The notes beneath the pieces were generated by a model, which searched no databases, had not been told where the DNA came from, and was given only the letters and a program-made list of their open reading frames with translations. Below, one piece after another: positions 26,511-35,676 of a DNA stretch of 64,000 nt; position 1 is the first letter of the stretch; every line of letters starts with the position of its first letter. The position numbers and the translations under genes were made by a program. The stretch is from Dyadobacter sp. NIV53 (GTDB lineage: Bacteria; Bacteroidota; Bacteroidia; Cytophagales; Spirosomataceae): the NCBI RefSeq assembly GCF_019711195.1, contig NZ_CP081299.1, positions 6,296,501 through 6,360,500 on the forward strand, in the 5' to 3' direction.

Positions 26511-27515
26511 TTATTGAACCAGTTCGGGTTTTTCCCTTTCCAGTCTTTCGTATATTTTCTTTACATCCTGCGAACTGCTTTTGGCAAGTACCAGAATAGC
26601 ATCTGTTGTTTCTACAAGCACCAGATTATCCACTCCCAGGAATTCTACATGTTTGGTAGAACCAACCACACAATTGTTTTTAATAAAACGGTGGTTTTCA
26701 CCCTGCACTTCCCAATGCTCCCAAATGGATTCAAACGAACCCAGATCTGACCAGCCAAAACTTGCTTTTACTACTTTGATCTTGTCAGAACGTTCCATTA
26801 CTGCATAATCAATGCTGACGGAAGGGATCAGCATCGTTTCATCTTCCGGAAGAAAATCCTCCGATTTTGAAATGAATGCTGTATAGGAAGCCGCGAATAT
26901 TTCCGGTTCGAATTTTTTCAGTTCTTCCAGATATTTTCCCGCCTGAAAGCAAAACATTCCGCTGTTCCACAAGAAGTTACCTGATTCCAGGAAAATATTA
27001 GCCAGGTCTGCATCCGGTTTTTCCCTGAAAGAAAGTACGTCGTTTTCTTCGAATTCGATATATCCGTAACCTGTTTCCGGTTTGGTAGGATTAATACCAA
27101 AAGTTACCAGATATCCGTCATTTGCAAATTCAATGGCTTCTGCAATGGATTTTGCATAGGCACTTTCATTTGTAATAATATGATCCGACGGCGTAACCAG
27201 TAATATATCATTCGGCTCAACGGCGAATGCCGCAAAAGCCACAGCCGCTGCCGTATTACGGGGTGCAGCTTCTATAATTTCGGCATATTGGTCTATATCA
27301 GCCCGAAGCATATCAGCCTGTGAAAGCAGATAATTATCTTTGTTTCCAACTACCAACGCCTGGCCTACCAAATGTTTGTTCCGTTCTGCTGTAAGCTGAA
27401 ACAAAGATTTGTCCCCAAACATTGGAATATACTGCTTAGGCATAGACTTCCGGGATACTGGCCACAGCCGGCTTCCAACCCCTCCTGATAATATGACGTG
27501 TACGACTTTTGACAT
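26511..27515 (-). CDS. manC: Mannose-1-phosphate guanylyltransferase
   Basis: 334 residues. The nucleotidyltransferase signature VHVILSGGVGSRLWPVSRKSMPKQY at the N-terminus includes the G-x-G-x-R-L-x-P-x-S-x-x-x-x-P-K pattern. Further motifs are VTPSDHII, GYGYIEFE, FREKPD and FLWNSGMF. Only the pyrophosphorylase domain is present; the C-terminal phosphomannose isomerase domain of bifunctional enzymes is missing, which is common in this phylum. It makes GDP-mannose from mannose-1-phosphate and GTP, feeding both gmd and the GDP-mannose dehydrogenase in this locus. It starts 42 bases after the ugd stop. Confidence 0.93.
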   Translation of the reverse strand: MSKVVHVILSGGVGSRLWPVSRKSMPKQYIPMFGDKSLFQLTAERNKHLVGQALVVGNKDNYLLSQADMLRADIDQYAEIIEAAPRNTAAAVAFAAFAVEPNDILLVTPSDHIITNESAYAKSIAEAIEFANDGYLVTFGINPTKPETGYGYIEFEENDVLSFREKPDADLANIFLESGNFLWNSGMFCFQAGKYLEELKKFEPEIFAASYTAFISKSEDFLPEDETMLIPSVSIDYAVMERSDKIKVVKASFGWSDLGSFESIWEHWEVQGENHRFIKNNCVVGSTKHVEFLGVDNLVLVETTDAILVLAKSSSQDVKKIYERLEREKPELVQ

Positions 27516-27557
27516 TTTATAACCTTTTAAAGGTGGGTTTCTGCTAATTGTCAGGTG

Positions 27558-28879
27558 TTATACAAGTTCTTTTACATTCAGCGCTTCGCGGCCGATACTG
27601 TAATAAGTGAATCCCTGCTCACGCATCTGATCAAGCTCGTATAAATTCCTTCCGTCAAAAATGACTTTCTCTTTAAGCAGTTTGCCCATTTTATCAAAGT
27701 CAGGCGTGCGGAACTGAGGCCATTCTGTAAATATCATCAGGGCATCAGCATCATCCAAAGCAGCATAAGCTGTGTGGCAATAAGTAATATCAGGAAGTAA
27801 ACGTTTTACGTTTTCCATTGCTTCAGGGTCATACACAGTAACTTTTGCACCTTCGGCCAGTAATGCTTTAATGTTTTCCAAAGCAGGAGCTTCACGGATA
27901 TCATCAGTATAAGGCTTGAAAGCAAGTCCCCATACAGCGATGGTTTTTCCTTTCAGGTTTCCGTCAAAATATTCTTTAACGATAGGAAGAAGTCTTTTTT
28001 CTGATCCTCGTTAACTGCCATAACTGATTGCAGTGTACGGAATGCATATCCATGATCCAGGGATGTTTTGGCCAATGCCTGAACGTCTTTTGGAAAACAG
28101 CTTCCGCCATAACCAATTCCTGCAAAAAGGAATCTTTTACCAATACGGCTGTCAGTACCAATACCACGACGAATATCGTCTACATTAGCACCAACTTTTT
28201 CGCAAAGGTTGGCAATCTCATTCATGAATGTGATTTTCAGCGCAAGGAATGAATTGGCAGCATATTTAGTCATTTCAGCCGAACGTTCGTCCATGAAAAT
28301 AACCGGATTACCCTGACGAACCAATGGTGCGTACAGTTTTTCCATTACTCTTTTTGCCTTATCAGAAGTAGTTCCGACCACAACACGGTCAGGCTTCATA
28401 AAGTCCTCAACTGCAACACCTTCGCGTAAAAACTCAGGATTAGAAACGACATCAAAGTCAACTTTTGCATTCAAAGCGATTGCGGCACGTACTTTTTCTG
28501 CTGTTCCTACGGGTACAGTACTTTTATCAATAATTACTGCATAAGATTCAAGGATAGGGCCCAGATCGTTTGCAACTTTTAGAATATATTTTAGATCCGC
28601 TGATCCGTCTTCACCCGGAGGGGTAGGGAGTGCCAGAAAAATAACTTCGGCATCTTTAATTCCTTCTATCAGGTTAGTAGTAAATGTAAGACGTCCTTCG
28701 GCAACGTTTCTGTCAAATAATACGTCCAGCCCTGGCTCATAAATAGGAATTTCTCCTTTCATGAGGCGTTCAATTTTGTTGACATCGATATCAACACAGG
28801 TAACCTGATTTCCGGTTTCAGCAAAGCATGTGCCTGTTACCAAGCCAACATACCCTGTTCCAACTACTGCTAGTTTCAT
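27558..28879 (-). CDS. ugd: UDP-glucose 6-dehydrogenase, broken by one frameshift
   Basis: The N-terminal frame (27953-28879) has MKLAVVGTGYVGLVTG, VDIDVNKIERL, GEIPIYEPGLD, KSTVPVGTAEK, VSNPEFLREGVAVEDF and the catalytic cysteine in GIGYGGSCFPKDVQAL. It goes out of frame after NEDQKKD. The second frame (from about 27995) reads LLPIVKEYFDGN, KTIAVWGLAFKPYTDDIREAP and ends with YSIGREALNVKELV. Adding one A to the A6 run (T6 at 27995-28000) gives DQKKRLLPIVKEY and a 440-residue enzyme of normal length. It oxidises UDP-glucose to UDP-glucuronate, a precursor of acidic polymers. Because the enzyme is expected to be needed, a sequence error is the first explanation to test. Confidence 0.88.
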
Positions 28880-28921
28880 GTTTCGTTAAATAAAAATGAT
28901 TGAATTCAGTGATATGCTTAA

Positions 28922-29008
28922 TTACAGGGAGAACCCGATCTGCAATTGATGACTACGGTTCGCTAATGCATTGTAGCAGCCACAAGGAGAAAGAAAGATA
29001 GTTTTCAT
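28922..29008 (-). CDS. Possible 28-codon leader peptide upstream of ugd
   Basis: A short frame (ATG at 29008, stop 28922-28924) begins MKTIFLSPCGCYNALANR. It has no known family. What makes it worth listing is the sequence CACTCAACGTTAATTAT just before its ATG, the same CAACGTTA word that precedes the starts of wza, wzc and the GDP-mannose dehydrogenase gene. It ends 43 bases before ugd. It could be a leader peptide or chance. Confidence 0.3.
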   Translation of the reverse strand: MKTIFLSPCGCYNALANRSHQLQIGFSL

Positions 29009-29132
29009 ATAATTAACGTTGAGTGATATTTACATTAAGAATTACCGTGAATAGAGGGAATGATTGGCTTCTTAAAGTTTAGTATTCTAAAAATAGTACA
29101 ATTTATATTGTAATCCTATCATTATTCAAATA

Positions 29133-29210
29133 AATGCTAAAAATTTAAAAAATTCCTTTTTCTGTTTAACAAAATCACGGACAAGGTATATTTTTTAAAT
29201 TTTTAGCATT
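29133..29210. repeat. Perfect 21-base inverted repeat between wzc and ugd
   Basis: Arms 29133-29153 and 29190-29210 are exactly complementary (AT-rich, beginning AATGCTAAAAATTT), with a 36-base loop. It is 34 bases past the wzc stop. As RNA it would be a long stem, possibly a terminator or a 3' stabiliser that sets the ratio of wza-wzc to downstream gene expression. Confidence 0.6.
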
Positions 29211-29243
29211 CTGTACTTTTATAACAAAAAGGTTGTTAGCTTT

Positions 29244-31620
29244 TTAGCTTCTTTTCATCATTTTTCTAAGCCGGGTTTCAATGTTCGGCTTTTTGATATC
29301 TGTATCTTCTCCGTAATACCCGTAGCCATAGCCTCCGTATCCGTAACCATATCCATATCCGCCGCCATATTTAACGCCGTTGAAGATGACTGAAAGATTG
29401 GTGAAACGATGCGCACGCTGCAATTCGCCTATACGTTTAAGGTGATCTACCAATGTATAGTTGAAACGAACGACATAAAGTGTTGCATCAGCATGTCTTG
29501 CTATCAATGCCGAATCGGTAACTAATCCGAAAGGAGGTGAATCGATCAGAATGTAATCATATCTCTCACGCAGTTCAGCAAGTAATATAGGCAGGCGTCC
29601 GTTACTCAAAAGCTCTGATGGGTTAGGCGGTATAGGGCCGCTTGTCAGTACATCAAATCTTGGATGAATTCCTGTAGGCTGAATATAATCATCTACATTG
29701 CCTTGTCCAATCAGGCAGTTGGTTACACCATATTTGTTGGATACCAGCAGGCGCTCATGAAGCGTTGGCTTACGAAGATCGAGTCCGATTAGTAATACTT
29801 TTTTGTCAGAGTAAGCAAGACTGGCAGCCAGGTTGATACTTATAAAGCTTTTTCCTTCTCCACCAATGGACGACGTGAACATAATAACCCGGCAGGACCC
29901 ATCGCCCAGATATTGGAGATTCGTTCGTAATGCCCGGAATTGTTCAGCAACTGCTGTGCGGCTCGTCATTTTGATAATTGCCTCATCACCAGGTACATTT
30001 TTCACATTTTTCATGTGACCAATCTCACCCAGAACCGATACATGGGTAACCTTTTGGATTTCATCGCGGGTTTGTACCGTATTGTTTAAAAGTAACAACA
30101 CATTGATCAGCAATGCCGGAAGTAAAAGTCCGCCAAGGCCGGAACCCAGCCAAACGAGTGCTTTCATTGGTTTGATCGGGTTGTAAGAAGCTTGGGGAGC
30201 ATCTACAAGCCGGCTATCAGTAACAGTAGCGGCATATCCCAATGCAGTTTCTTCTCTCTTTTGCAAAAGATAAAGATACAAACCCTCCTTAATGCTTTGC
30301 TGACGCTTGATTCCAACATATTCACGTTCTTTCTGAGGAATGCTTCTCAAACCTGCTGAAAACTTGGAATTAACTGCTTCCAGACTTTTCTTGGTAATAT
30401 CAAGGCCACGACGCAGATTCTGAAGGTTTTCTTTGATCGCCTGAACCGTACTCGTAATTTGTGTATTGATCGTACCCAGCAAAGGGTTGCCGGTTTGTGT
30501 TGTCTGAGCGTATTTTTTCTCTCTGAAGCTGTAACTCGTTGTATTTTGTTAATAAAGTAACAAGGACAGGATCGTTAATCATATAAGTGGCAGGAGCAGG
30601 AGCACCATTGTCCGAATTTTTTATATAATTATCAACGCTTTCTAAAACAGAGATTTTAATATTGACATCATTCAATTGCGTGTCATTTGCCTGAATGTTT
30701 TGCAGATACAAGTTTGATTCTGCACTAAGATCCGTAAGGCCCTGCGTTGTTTTATAAGATTCGACATCTTTTTCAACGTCTCCCAATTCTCCGGTGATCA
30801 GCCCAAGTCTCGACTCAATAAATTTAAGCGTATTACTTGCTTCATTATTTTTGTCATTCAGTGAAGACTGAACATAAACATCCAGTAATTTATTCAATAC
30901 ATCCCTGCTGCGCTGGATCGATGTATCTTCAAAACTTAATTCCAGAACAGTGCTTTTGATATTTGGCTTAATGATTTCAAGCCTTGCAAGCATGTTGGTT
31001 GTAAGGTTCGGAATATTCTTAAAAAGAACATTCACATCCTCGTATTCAGATTCCGTTCCCTTAGAAACAGTAAAAAGGCCCCATGCGTTACGAAGCTTCT
31101 GTCCGTATTTATACTGAATACCTTCTTCATTAATGGTATAATGCAGGCTGTCCGTAACGTGAATCGTCAAAGGATTCTTCAAAGCGAATTCAGAGATCAG
31201 CTCTGGTTTCACGATCACAGGGCTTGCTTTATATAAGTCTATTGTTTCAAGACCGTCGGTAGCCTCGAAACTTACGTCCAGATTGAGCTCCCTTACAATC
31301 TGTTCCATCAGAGTCTGGGATTTTAATATCTCAATCTCATTTTCTACCAGTTTGTTTCCGCCAAACTGAGTCATTTGCTCAATGATGTCACTACTTCCAC
31401 CCAGGCCTTTTTGTTCATCCTTGATAAGGAGTGTAGCCTTTGCCAGATATACAGGTTGCGTCACCTGAATATAATAGTAAGCCGCGGCAAGCGCTGCAAG
31501 AAGAAATATTGGAAACAGAAACCAATAGCGTATATAACCCCTTACATAGCTTTGGACGTCAAATTTCTTTTCCTCCTCTTCAATTTGCTCCTGATAAAAT
31601 TCAGTTTTTTGATTGTTCAT
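29244..31620 (-). CDS. wzc: Capsule/EPS tyrosine autokinase and chain-length regulator, broken by one frameshift
   Basis: The N-terminal frame (start ATG 31620, MNNQKTEFYQEQIEEEE; an ATG at 31638 is also open) holds the Wzz domain: membrane segment FLFPIFLLAALAAAYYYI, periplasmic coiled-coil region with SRLGLITGELGDVEKDVE. It shifts after LQLQREK. Removing one base from the T6 run at 30513-30518 continues as YAQTTQTGNPLLGTINTQI, then RSIPQKEREYVGIKRQQ, a second membrane segment, and the BY-kinase domain: Walker A SSIGGEGKSFISIN, Walker A' GLDLRKPTLHERL, Walker B YILIDSPPFG. The tail has a Gly-Tyr cluster (residues after GVKYGG) for autophosphorylation. Corrected length is 791 residues. It works with Wza and the PHP phosphatase to export the polymer. 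Confidence 0.9.
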
Positions 31621-31700
31621 AACTAACGTTGATTTCATTCTTTAAAAAAAAGACCTGTTTTAACTTGAAGTAAGTTATTTGTCAAACAGCTTACCTTAAT

Positions 31701-32517
31701 CTATAATCTTAATCTATAAAATGCTAAACTAAGTGCCGTTACGATACCAAGGAATAACGGGGCAAGCTGAACTGTTCTGTCAGTAAGATTCATACGTGCT
31801 TTAATTGGCTCCACGTAGATCACGTCATTTTTATGCAAATTGTAGAAGGGGGAATCAAAAGTAGCTCTGGAGGTAAGGTCGATCCGCGCATACTGACGTT
31901 CGCCTTTTTCCTCACGGATGATCATGATATTGTTACGTTTACCGTAAATTGTAAGATCACCGGCAAGACTTAAAACTTCGGGAAGGGTTATTTTTTCGTC
32001 AGGAATCACATAAACAGATGGACGGTTTACTTCTCCCAAAACTGAAACTTTAAAATTAACATTTTTAATGTTAACTGACGGCTCTTTAAGGTACACCTTG
32101 CAGGCGTCTGCGGATTGTATCTGCTGCAACTTGCATTTTCAGGCCTTCAACCCGTATTTTACCAATAAGCGGGAGTTCTATATTACCCTCATTATCCACC
32201 AGGTAACCGAATGGCTGGCGTGCGATATTGCTTCCTGAGCCGTAACTGGTAGATGTGGTAGAATATTCGTTAGCAGAATTGAATATTTCGTTAGCTTCCT
32301 GATTTAAACTTCCTACAATGATAGATAGCAAATCATTGCTTTCGATGATTGGCACATAGTTTTGTAAAATTTTTGAAGATGATAAACGTGTTGTATCTCC
32401 TTGAAAATATACAATTGATTTGGGGGATACGCAGGAGGTCGTTCCTTCGATTATTACAATGGTAATTAAAAATAAAAAGAGGGGGAACTTAAGGGACTTT
32501 AAGTGGTGTAATTTCAT
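31701..32517 (-). CDS. wza: Polysaccharide export outer-membrane lipoprotein, broken by one frameshift
   Basis: The N-terminal frame (ATG 32517) has a lipoprotein signal with the cysteine in IEGTTSCVSPKS, the poly-export domain (LQNYVPIIESNDLLSIIVG, FGYLVDNEGNIELPLIGKI) and ends RRRLQGVP. The second frame continues KVYLKEPSVNIKNVNFKV, then the SLBB domain (VSVLGEVNRPSVYVIPDE, LSLAGDLTIYGKRNN, NDVIYVEP) and a C-terminal membrane segment LAPLFLGIVTALSLAFY. Removing one base at about 32100 gives IRRRLKVYLKEPSV and a 271-residue protein of normal length. Unlike the other breaks, this one is not in a long homopolymer. It is the first gene of the wza-wzc pair and forms the outer-membrane exit channel. 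A possible -7 box TATATTTG lies at 32709-32716. Confidence 0.88.
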
Positions 32518-32737
32518 ATGTTAACGTTGAGTAAATAATTTTTCTATAATTTATTGATTGTAATACGTTTATCCAATCTTGATAAAATGATAATATGCTA
32601 TCTGATTTGTATTCTGCTATTTAAAGTTAAAAATTAAAAGGCACGATTAAGGAGCGGTTTTTCTAGTTCTTAATATTATGCAAATTAATAAATTTTTCTG
32701 CAACGTGACAAATATAGATTAAATATGATTATCATCA

Positions 32738-33475
32738 TTATATATTAATAATTTTTTCGTTTTGAAAATGATATTTTGACAGCCAGTTATTTTTGTCACC
32801 TTTATTGATTAAATCCAAATGCTGCATTCTGTGCGCATCAGTGCCTAAGAATGAAATGAGGTTGTTACGAAGAAGCCATTCTGCCATTTTATTTACATTT
32901 TCTCCATAGTAACCGCCAAGAGATAATATGTTGACCTGCAACTCACAGCCCTGGTCAACGAGTTTTTTATAAATCGAGGGATCAGAATAATAATAAGTGT
33001 AGCGTTCCGGATGTGCCAGTACAGGCTGATAACCTTTCCCAATAATGGAGAACAGCGTTTCAAAAGTATTCATGAGAGGAGTAGAGTAGGGCAGTTCTAC
33101 TAAAAGCCGGTTGCCTGGAAGTGTTAAAAACTGTTCTTCATTAGCAAGCAGACTGATAAAATGCTCGTCGATAAAATATTCTGCCGCTGCATCAATCTGA
33201 ATGGTGAGGCCAGCTTTTTTTACTTCATGCCTTACATCTTCCAGGCCGGCCAGAATAATTTCGGGTGTGTTTTTGTAACAATCCCACATTACGTGCGGAG
33301 TCGTTACCATCCGGCTGTAACCTAGTTCCTGCATTTTCTGAGCCATCATAACGGATTCCTGCACCGTTTCAACGCCGTCATCAATACCGGGAATAATATG
33401 GGAATGTAAATCTATTCCTATATGGGAAAGATTTACTTTTTCATTTTTCTTTTTATCGAATAGCCAGTTGAGCAT
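32738..33475 (-). CDS. PHP-type tyrosine-protein phosphatase (CpsB/YwqE family)
   Basis: 245 residues of the polymerase-and-histidinol-phosphatase metal-dependent fold. The metal ligands are seen in IDLHSHIIPGIDDG (H-x-H), VTTPHV, the AHPERYTYY segment and FLGTDAHRM. Length and motifs match YwqE/CpsB, which dephosphorylate BY-kinases like the wzc product. It stands directly upstream of wza on the same strand (about 220 bases), so it belongs functionally to the export machine and controls the phosphorylation cycle of Wzc. Confidence 0.88.
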   Translation of the reverse strand: MLNWLFDKKKNEKVNLSHIGIDLHSHIIPGIDDGVETVQESVMMAQKMQELGYSRMVTTPHVMWDCYKNTPEIILAGLEDVRHEVKKAGLTIQIDAAAEYFIDEHFISLLANEEQFLTLPGNRLLVELPYSTPLMNTFETLFSIIGKGYQPVLAHPERYTYYYSDPSIYKKLVDQGCELQVNILSLGGYYGENVNKMAEWLLRNNLISFLGTDAHRMQHLDLINKGDKNNWLSKYHFQNEKIINI

Positions 33476-33910
33476 GTTATTCGGTTATGTGTGTAAATCG
33501 TTGATGAGGGTCAAATCAGAGATATTAGTAAGCTCCTAATTTATTCTGAATAAGTCGAGCAAATTTAAGTTAAAAAAAACGACTGATAATAGAAATATCT
33601 CTATAAATAGAGAATAATTTCATAAACTGTAAAATTGGATTATTCTTTTGTACGATTCAGTTACAAATTATCCGGAAATTGAGCACAATCCTTCTTCGTT
33701 TACGACACTGGTAACATTCAAGCTAAGTACTATCTGATAAAGTAAATGAATTAGAAAATTACAAAAATCGGGTACTTGCCTAAGCCTTCATATTATTGTT
33801 TTTTCTAAAATGCATTTTTGTGTCAAATTGGTGCAACAGTATTTATTTTGATGGCGTATGAGCTAATATATCATTGGTGCTAAATCCGTTCCGTAATTTT
33901 TATCCGGTTT
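33476..33910. promoter_or_regulatory. Divergent intergenic region between the phosphatase and the CHU_C protein genes
   Basis: 435 AT-rich bases with genes leaving in both directions, so at least two promoters must lie here. I see words close to TAnnTTTG near 33840-33852 (TATTTATTTTG) on the plus strand but no clean match with a -33 TTTG. No gene or strong hairpin. Confidence 0.4.
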
Positions 33911-35665
33911 ATGAAACAACTTCTGCTTCTGATTTTCCTGCTCTTACTTTTATTTGTACGTGCTGAGGCACAGGTGGATTGCAATAACATTGGATTTGAG
34001 CAGGGAAATTCTAACGGCTGGACTTTAACTTATGGCACAGTCACAGACCAAAATCAGAAAACGGTTTACGGTGCTGAATCGAACGGTACACTAAATAATG
34101 ACCATTATGTGACTAGTCTTAGTGATGGTAATGATCCCAAAATTTCTGCCATTCCAATGGTGGCTCCGGGTAGTACACATTCTATCCGGATCGGGAATAC
34201 GGTCGAAGGAAGTCATTTTTCAAGGATACGTGCCAATTACCTGGTTACTTCAGATAACACATTGTTCCAGTATAAATTCGCAGTAATACTGCAAAATACA
34301 GATGGAACCGGTGGTGGAAACGGAGGGGCTAACCACGAGCCTTACCAGAAACCCGGGTTTAATATTTTGATCTATGACAGTAACGGCGACGAATTGCCCT
34401 GTAGCAGCTATGATATTCAGCTTGAAGGCAATAACACTGTGGATGGTTTTACAACATCCGGTGATATACAGTACCGCAACTGGACAACAGGAGCGATAGA
34501 TCTGAGAAACTATGTCGGAAAAAGTATAAATATCGTAGTAACTGCACACGGTTGTACGCGTATGAGGCATTTTGGTTATGCTTATTTTGATGCGGAGTGT
34601 TTGAAATCCGAAATAAAAATTGCATCATCCTGCCCTGACTCTGACGGTAATCTTACGCTGATGGCACCTGAGGGTTTCGGGCAATATGCTTGGAGTAATG
34701 GGGAAACAACACAAAATATTAAAGTAAAAGCTGCTTTGGGTGCTCAGTATAGTGTTCAGTTGGTGCCGCTTGGAAGCCTGGATGTAACTTGTGCCCTAAA
34801 ACTGGATTATACCATTGAATATAAAAAAGCAACTGCATCAATTAACCGAACAATCTGTGAAGGGGAAGAGGTGGCAGTTGGTGATACAGTTTACCGCACT
34901 TCCGGTACTTTTATAAAGGTTGTTAATCAGTCTAACGTATGTGACAGTACGGTTACACTTAAACTGACTGTCAACCCGGTTGCAAGATATTCCCAGGACA
35001 TCACCATTTGTGCCGGAGAAAGTTTGACAGTAGGCGATACAGTTTATACCACCTCCGGAACTTACACGAAAGTTATACCTCAGAATACCGGATGTGACAG
35101 TACTGTAATTACGAATCTTAATGTATTAGAACTTGATATTGCAGTAACTTCCAATTTTACAATTACCCAGGGAGACAGTGCCCAAATACAGGTTCTTGCA
35201 GAACCGCAGGGGAATTACATCTATCTCTGGGAAAAGGAAAATAGCGTAACGTGTCCTAATTGTGCACAAACCTGGACAAAACCGGATAAATCGACTCAAT
35301 ATAACATTACAGTTTCTGATGCAGATTTGGTTTGTTCCCGAAAGGGCAGTGTTTACATTTCTGTAAAACCATGCGGAATTACAGTTCCCGACGCTTTTTC
35401 ACCTAATAATGACCAGTATAATGAAGTATTTTTTGTTTACGGCAACAGCTGTGTGAAACAAATACGGGAAATGATGATATACAACCGCTGGGGAGAAGTA
35501 ATTTATGAGCAGTCTAATTTTGCCGCATCTGATCCTGCTTTCGGATGGCCGGGAACTTACCATGGTGTAGTAAGCTCCGCAGGCGTATATCCATATAAAA
35601 TTCAGGTAGAGTTAAAAGATGGTGATATTCAGAATTATGAAGGGGTTGTGAATTTGTTGAGGTAG
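33911..35665 (+). CDS. Secreted T9SS substrate with gliding-type C-terminal (CHU_C) domain
   Basis: 584 residues. Signal peptide (LLLLIFLLLLLFVRAEAQ). Residues 20-235 form a lectin-like/jelly-roll domain (DCNNIGFEQGNSNGWTLTYG). Two short repeats follow (about 305-410), each with TIC-x-GE-x3-VGDTVY and CDST. A further Ig/PKD-like segment contains SVTCPNCAQTW. The C-terminal ~95 residues are the type B sorting domain: VPDAFSPNNDQYNEVFFV, MMIYNRWGEVIYE and the GVVNLLR end. It should be exported through T9SS to the surface as an adhesin or matrix protein. It stands alone on the plus strand and has no clear link to the polysaccharide operon. Confidence 0.85.
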   Translation: MKQLLLLIFLLLLLFVRAEAQVDCNNIGFEQGNSNGWTLTYGTVTDQNQKTVYGAESNGTLNNDHYVTSLSDGNDPKISAIPMVAPGSTHSIRIGNTVEGSHFSRIRANYLVTSDNTLFQYKFAVILQNTDGTGGGNGGANHEPYQKPGFNILIYDSNGDELPCSSYDIQLEGNNTVDGFTTSGDIQYRNWTTGAIDLRNYVGKSINIVVTAHGCTRMRHFGYAYFDAECLKSEIKIASSCPDSDGNLTLMAPEGFGQYAWSNGETTQNIKVKAALGAQYSVQLVPLGSLDVTCALKLDYTIEYKKATASINRTICEGEEVAVGDTVYRTSGTFIKVVNQSNVCDSTVTLKLTVNPVARYSQDITICAGESLTVGDTVYTTSGTYTKVIPQNTGCDSTVITNLNVLELDIAVTSNFTITQGDSAQIQVLAEPQGNYIYLWEKENSVTCPNCAQTWTKPDKSTQYNITVSDADLVCSRKGSVYISVKPCGITVPDAFSPNNDQYNEVFFVYGNSCVKQIREMMIYNRWGEVIYEQSNFAASDPAFGWPGTYHGVVSSAGVYPYKIQVELKDGDIQNYEGVVNLLR

Positions 35666-35676
35666 GAGGGAAGGGA

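Noticed and set aside
27558..28879. Two separate dehydrogenase genes
   Set aside because: The two frames cover complementary parts of one Ugd and join with a single base.
29244..31638. Separate Wzz-like and kinase genes (as in Firmicutes CapA/CapB)
   Set aside because: The split falls inside the periplasmic coiled coil, not between domains, and one base restores a normal Wzc.
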